This document shows, in pieces, positions 21,573 through 24,445 of a stretch of DNA of 24,445 nt (positions are counted from its first letter, which is position 1; the number at the start of each line of letters is the position of its first letter). The stretch comes from a virus. The stretch is from positions 1 through 24,445 of the IMG/VR virus record IMGVR_UViG_3300021378_000158. The stretch is one strand, 5' to 3'. Under the pieces are notes generated by a model, which saw only the letters and a list, made by a program, of their open reading frames with translations, searched no databases and was not told the origin of the DNA. The translations under genes and the position numbers were made by a program.

Positions 21573-22441
21573 AGGGCCTCCATCTGGGCGTCCAGACTGG
21601 TGACCCAATCGTCGGAAACCTGCTCGCGGGTGATCTCGCGGTAGTTCTGCTGCAAGAAATGCAGGAATCGTTTGTAGGCTGGCGGGGTCTCGGTCAGCGA
21701 GGTGACCGTCTCGATATCTTCAAAAAATCGATCCACGGCGGTCGCCATGTCTGTGACCGAGAGGCCGTGCTCTTTGGACCATTTCTGGAGGACCACGGTC
21801 ATGGTCGAGCCGTCGGTGCCACCGCCCAAAATGTCTGGCCGGGAGGTGACCATCCGGTGGCGGAACTCTTTGACCACATGGGCGACCGACCACTGGTCGC
21901 GGGGAGTTAGGCGGTGGTACTTAAGGCTTTCTCGTCGCTGGGCACGGGTTGGGCGTTCACGGTGTGAACGGTTTTCAGGCCGCCCCACGCCTGCAAGATG
22001 GTCGCCGTCGTCGGTTTCGTAGTAAATTGGCACTATTCGTGTTATCCCTTTCTCGGGGGTACCCCGGGAGATAAGAGAACCTTTAGGTTCTCTTGTCGAC
22101 CTATGATCACTAGTCGTCCTATCGGCCTTTTCTACGTACCCTGTTTGTCTCACTGGTGGGATTTCTTTTCCCATATGTGGGATTTCTTGTCTCACCTGTG
22201 GGATTCCTTGGTGTGCGGCTGGCAAGGCGTAAACGCCACTTCCACACCGAATGAGGATGCCTTTTTCGACAATTCCTTGGATAGACCTGTGTGCGGTGGA
22301 CCTGCTAACGACCATCAGTGCCGCTACATCTTCGATCCTGACCCTGATCACTCCGTCGTTTTCGTAGGTGAGCAGGACGCATGCCGCCATGAACTCTTGG
22401 GGTGTAAGCCCTTTGTTGAGTAGGTCGTTTACAGATGTCAT
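21569..22441 (-). CDS. winged-helix replication initiator (lambda O / DnaD-like role)
   Basis: A 290-residue protein. Residues 12-75 form a winged helix (LTPQEFMAACVLLTY, RIEDVAALMVVSRSTAHRSIQGIVEKGILI, then a wing). Residues 76-170 are a polar, Pro/Arg-rich linker that includes a heptad repeat GIPQVRQ-EIPHMGK-EIPPVRQ (79-99). A helical C-terminal domain (about 175-290, with WSVAHVVKEF and YKRFLHFLQQNYREI) could bind the loader or helicase. The combination of N-terminal DNA-binding domain, linker and C-terminal partner domain immediately before a loader gene is that of phage initiators. The coding sequence contains an iteron-like array and palindromes. ATG at 22441 has only a weak ribosome binding site. 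Confidence 0.8.
   Translation of the reverse strand: MTSVNDLLNKGLTPQEFMAACVLLTYENDGVIRVRIEDVAALMVVSRSTAHRSIQGIVEKGILIRCGSGVYALPAAHQGIPQVRQEIPHMGKEIPPVRQTGYVEKADRTTSDHRSTREPKGSLISRGTPEKGITRIVPIYYETDDGDHLAGVGRPENRSHRERPTRAQRRESLKYHRLTPRDQWSVAHVVKEFRHRMVTSRPDILGGGTDGSTMTVVLQKWSKEHGLSVTDMATAVDRFFEDIETVTSLTETPPAYKRFLHFLQQNYREITREQVSDDWVTSLDAQMEAL
22051..22071. repeat. GC-rich imperfect palindrome inside the initiator gene
   Basis: A perfect 10-bp palindrome GGGGTACCCC (22056-22065) is extended by TCTC on the left and GGAGA on the right with a small mismatch. It lies next to the perfect palindrome at 22073-22094, so the two make a nearly continuous 44-bp symmetric stretch. Confidence 0.45.
22073..22094. 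repeat. perfect palindrome inside the initiator gene
   Basis: AAGAGAACCT (22073-22082) and AGGTTCTCTT (22085-22094) are perfect inverted copies separated by TT. The site codes for part of the initiator linker (Arg-Glu-Pro-Lys-Gly-Ser-Leu). A perfect 10+10 symmetry inside a coding region is unlikely by chance. Confidence 0.7.
22147..22209. repeat. three 21-bp iteron-like repeats (candidate replication origin)
   Basis: Units at 22147-22167, 22168-22188 and 22189-22209 share the core TGGGATTTCTT (TTCC variant in the third). The first and third also share GTCTCAC at the left, and the middle unit contains TCCCA-TATG-TGGGA, itself symmetric. The 21-bp period is two helical turns. The repeats lie in the initiator's linker coding region and encode three seven-residue repeats. 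Confidence 0.6.
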
Positions 22442-22481
22442 GCGAGTCCGTTCGTTATGTCGTATGCGTAGGCGTTGTATG

Positions 22482-22970
22482 CTACACCTTATTGGAGGTA
22501 TTGCGGAAGCGGCGCGACCGAAACATTTCCTGCATCTCTGATCTGACCGTTTTAAGTACCTCGGCGGTGACCCGGGCAATGACCTCGTCGATGTAGGGAA
22601 CGGCGTCCACCACGAGTTCTTGGTACTCGTCTGCCATGTCCAAACTGGTAACTCCTTTGGACGCAAGAATTTGCAAGTACGTGTACTGCTTGGGCGTGTC
22701 TGTCCAACCCATCAGTACGAGGTCGCCCAGTTGAGCAAGGCTGACACAGTAGGCGTCCCTATCGACGACTGATATGAGGTCGGCAGCATTCTCAAGCACG
22801 TCCTCGGACAGTTCCGTGTCGGTGACAATAGTGACTGGTATTCCTAACGAAAAGGCCCAACTGGTGATCACATCAGATGCGGGAAGTGAGACATACAATT
22901 CAGCGACTGCATCCGAAAGATCAGGTAGTACTTCGGGTGCCGCGTCACTGGGAATGACAATAACTTTCAT
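22482..22970 (-). CDS. hypothetical protein with Rossmann-like N-terminus, 162 aa
   Basis: A 162-residue acidic protein that I do not recognise. MKVIVIPS at the N-terminus, DAVAELYVS, a helix SWAFSLGIPVTIVTD, and LGDLVLMGWTDTPKQYTYLQ look like alternating strands and helices of a nucleotide-binding Rossmann-type fold. No family-defining Gly-rich loop is clear. The C-terminal 45 residues form an amphipathic helix ending in a basic tail (RSRRFRNTSNKV). Its start overlaps the stop of the upstream membrane-protein gene by four bases (ATGA), so the two are probably coexpressed and may function together. It lies 40 bp before the initiator gene. Confidence 0.72.
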   Translation of the reverse strand: MKVIVIPSDAAPEVLPDLSDAVAELYVSLPASDVITSWAFSLGIPVTIVTDTELSEDVLENAADLISVVDRDAYCVSLAQLGDLVLMGWTDTPKQYTYLQILASKGVTSLDMADEYQELVVDAVPYIDEVIARVTAEVLKTVRSEMQEMFRSRRFRNTSNKV

Positions 22971-23224
22971 CGTCGCGCCTTGATTGATGTTGAGGATACC
23001 TTTGTCATCGAGTACAGCACCTGTATGGAAGTCAGCGCGATGAATGCGCTGGCCAGAGACCAGATCGTTAGTTGCTGCGCGTTAACCGTGTCTACCAGCA
23101 GAATCCACGTAGTAACGAGGGACGTTACTACCGCTACAGGTACTCGGTAGAACTGGATATCCACCCAGTAGTCAATAATCGATATTATGAGGGCTGTAGC
23201 AGCCGCTGCCAGTATGAGTTCCAT
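22967..23224 (-). CDS. small membrane protein, three predicted helices (holin candidate)
   Basis: An 85-residue hydrophobic protein with three likely transmembrane segments: about residues 2-18 (ELILAAAATALIISIID), 25-44 (YRVPVAVVTSLVTTWILLV) and 50-70 (QLTIWSLASAFIALTSIQVLY), with a basic C-terminal tail (KARR). Size and topology fit a class I holin, but no lysin is adjacent and the next gene is an unknown soluble protein, so superinfection exclusion or an effector role is also possible. ATG at 23224 follows AGGTG by six bases and is preferred to an upstream GTG (23233). The gene lies 14 bp downstream of the tail-fibre-like gene. Confidence 0.72.
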   Translation of the reverse strand: MELILAAAATALIISIIDYWVDIQFYRVPVAVVTSLVTTWILLVDTVNAQQLTIWSLASAFIALTSIQVLYSMTKVSSTSIKARR

Positions 23225-23238
23225 ACTTGGCACCTTAC

Positions 23239-24445
23239 CTATAAGTCGTAGATTCCTCTAGGGATAAGTGACTGAACTTGTGGGTCAGGGGAGTCCCAAA
23301 GCAGAACCTTGGCAGACATCCCAAGGGGCAGGTAGTAGGGGAGCGTCTGCTTGAGTCTACCCAACTTTATGGGCGCCTTGTTGTACAGAAGTGAGTACGA
23401 CCCTGAGGTGCCATCTGACCACCTACCATCTTGGTTGTCGATATCAGATAGATCACCTGAGAAAAACACTTGAGTCCGGTCTGCCCTCTCCATTAGCACA
23501 TTGTCAATGTAGACAGTTCCCGTACCTGAAAATCTCAAGACCGCGTATGTTGCATTTTCTGGTGATGTTACCGCTGCTTCAACACGGGACCACGCTGCGG
23601 AAAGATTACTAAACGGGTACTCATTGACAGCCACGACAGCATCGGAGTAGTCGTACCAAGTAACCGATGCCGTACAGGTTCCCATTGTTGACAGCGCGAA
23701 ACTTGACAGGCTGTATGAGTAGTCTCCGACAACAGGAATGTCGTTGCTCTTAAATGCCCAAGTGGCACCCGATGCTTTTCCACACTTTGTTCCACTGACG
23801 AATTGTTCTGTGGTCGTGACAAGTGCTCCGGTCTCTACACCCCACGTTGTCCCGGGTAATTCAAATGAAGGGTCAAAAACAAGGTTTAGCCTGTCCGGTT
23901 GACAGATGACGGTGACCGTTGCTGGGTCGCGGTACACGTAATCGATCTCATAATTGCTGTACACAAATGATCCGTAGATACCATTGTCACCGTATTTGGT
24001 GTTTGTTATTCCCGTGAAGTAGTCACCTAATCGGCTTGATTTTTCCACAAGGAAACTATCCATGTTGAACGCTTCAGCGTTACTGAAAGTAGTTGGTGTG
24101 TTAACAGAAAACACAAGTTGGGTCGTGTCTGCTGGAGCAGTAACCGTGTAATGAACACGGGTCCACTCATTGGCGGGTGAAGCCACCGATCCCGAAGTAC
24201 TAACCGATAACTGCGTTGCGCCGTTGAACCATGTGAACGACACCGCTGCCGTGGCAGCCTTAGATGGCCGCACGTATACAGACCCCGTAAATGTTTCCCC
24301 TGCTGCCGCAGCGATAGTTCCGGCGGTAGAAACTTTAAGATTTTGCGGTGTTGTTGTGGATGAGTTCGCCCTGAAAGACGTGTCTCCGTGAACGCTCATG
24401 TCTGATCTTATGGATATAACTCTTCCAGTAGAAGGAGTTCCAAGG
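23239..24445 (-). CDS. tail/receptor-binding protein, C-terminal part, tandem carbohydrate-binding-like domains (partial)
   Basis: The frame is open to the right window edge, so only the 3' part (about 401 residues) is seen; ATG at 24399 is probably internal. Two similar modules are present. Numbering from that Met, one runs through about 120, with W58, SVYVRPS and ANEWTRVHYTVTAP, ending LVEKSSRLGDYFTG. The second spans about 172-315 (LVFDPSFE, SGTKCGKASG, SAAWSRVEAAVTSP, VYIDNVLMERADRTQVFFSG). This is the layout of galactose-binding-like or CBM-type jelly rolls in phage minor tail proteins, which bind cell-wall or surface sugars. The last 45 residues are Leu/Pro-rich. Its position upstream of the holin candidate fits the end of a tail operon. 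Confidence 0.85.
   Translation of the reverse strand, partial: LGTPSTGRVISIRSDMSVHGDTSFRANSSTTTPQNLKVSTAGTIAAAAGETFTGSVYVRPSKAATAAVSFTWFNGATQLSVSTSGSVASPANEWTRVHYTVTAPADTTQLVFSVNTPTTFSNAEAFNMDSFLVEKSSRLGDYFTGITNTKYGDNGIYGSFVYSNYEIDYVYRDPATVTVICQPDRLNLVFDPSFELPGTTWGVETGALVTTTEQFVSGTKCGKASGATWAFKSNDIPVVGDYSYSLSSFALSTMGTCTASVTWYDYSDAVVAVNEYPFSNLSAAWSRVEAAVTSPENATYAVLRFSGTGTVYIDNVLMERADRTQVFFSGDLSDIDNQDGRWSDGTSGSYSLLYNKAPIKLGRLKQTLPYYLPLGMSAKVLLWDSPDPQVQSLIPRGIYDL

Noticed and set aside
22147-22209. CRISPR-like array
   Set aside because: Only three short units, directly adjacent without spacers, inside an intact gene. Iterons or a coding repeat explain it better.
23239-24445. Diversity-generating retroelement target at the tail protein C-terminus
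   Set aside because: No reverse transcriptase, template repeat or C-type-lectin-like variable region is visible. The modules look like ordinary sugar-binding jelly rolls.
1-24445. tRNA genes, integrase, attachment site, transposase
   Set aside because: I looked for cloverleaf-like segments, catalytic motifs of integrases and terminal repeats in the gaps and found none. The gaps are mostly too short to hold a tRNA.

Overview
The window is a stretch of a tailed double-stranded DNA phage genome, almost certainly from a phage of an actinobacterium. The strongest host clue is a WhiB-type iron-sulfur regulator at 8659-9012, a family confined to Actinobacteria and their phages. Supporting clues are many GTG starts, leaderless-looking promoters, and an ssDNA-binding protein and a wHTH protein of types I associate with actinophages. 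Base composition is moderate rather than strongly GC-rich. A temperate or a lytic life cycle cannot be decided here: no integrase, attachment site or recognisable immunity repressor is visible.

All genes but one are on the minus strand, so transcription runs from high to low coordinates. (1) At the right edge, 23239-24445 is the 3' part of a large tail or receptor-binding protein with tandem carbohydrate-binding-like domains. It is followed by a small three-helix membrane protein (holin candidate) and an unknown protein with a Rossmann-like look. (2) From 22441 down to 12189 is a replication block: winged-helix initiator, DnaC/IstB-like loader, SWIM zinc-finger protein, unknown protein, DnaB helicase, small unknown protein, DnaG primase, small zinc protein, SNF2 helicase, small coiled-coil-like protein, MerR-like DNA-binding protein, ssDNA-binding protein and family A DNA polymerase. 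(3) From 12189 down to about 5500 is recombination, nuclease and accessory content: RecA-like recombinase, exported lysozyme-like protein, PD-(D/E)XK resolvase, WhiB, Cas4/RecB-like nuclease, an Nmad1-like protein, a putative EVR-type nuclease and a RuvC-type resolvase. (4) From about 5431 to 1 are a SpoVS homologue, a calcineurin-like phosphoesterase, one 57-residue plus-strand gene and several Gly/Ser/Met/Pro-rich proteins without recognisable domains.

Genes are tightly packed, with many ATGA, GTGA and TGATG overlaps, so translation is probably coupled over long polycistronic messages. The few gaps carry most of the regulatory signal. Three gaps contain a similar promoter (T[T/A]GCAT, 17 bp, TAC[A/T][G/T]T). 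The ssb-polA gap contains two consecutive hairpins.

The most notable observations are: an iteron-like array plus a perfect palindrome inside the initiator gene, resembling the lambda O/ori arrangement; a helicase-loader homologue whose Walker A and Walker B motifs both look destroyed; a PolA with leucine at the position equivalent to E. coli Phe762; a phage SpoVS; and a WhiB with an expanded second-to-third cysteine spacing. All calls rest on reading motifs by eye. No database search or structure prediction was run.
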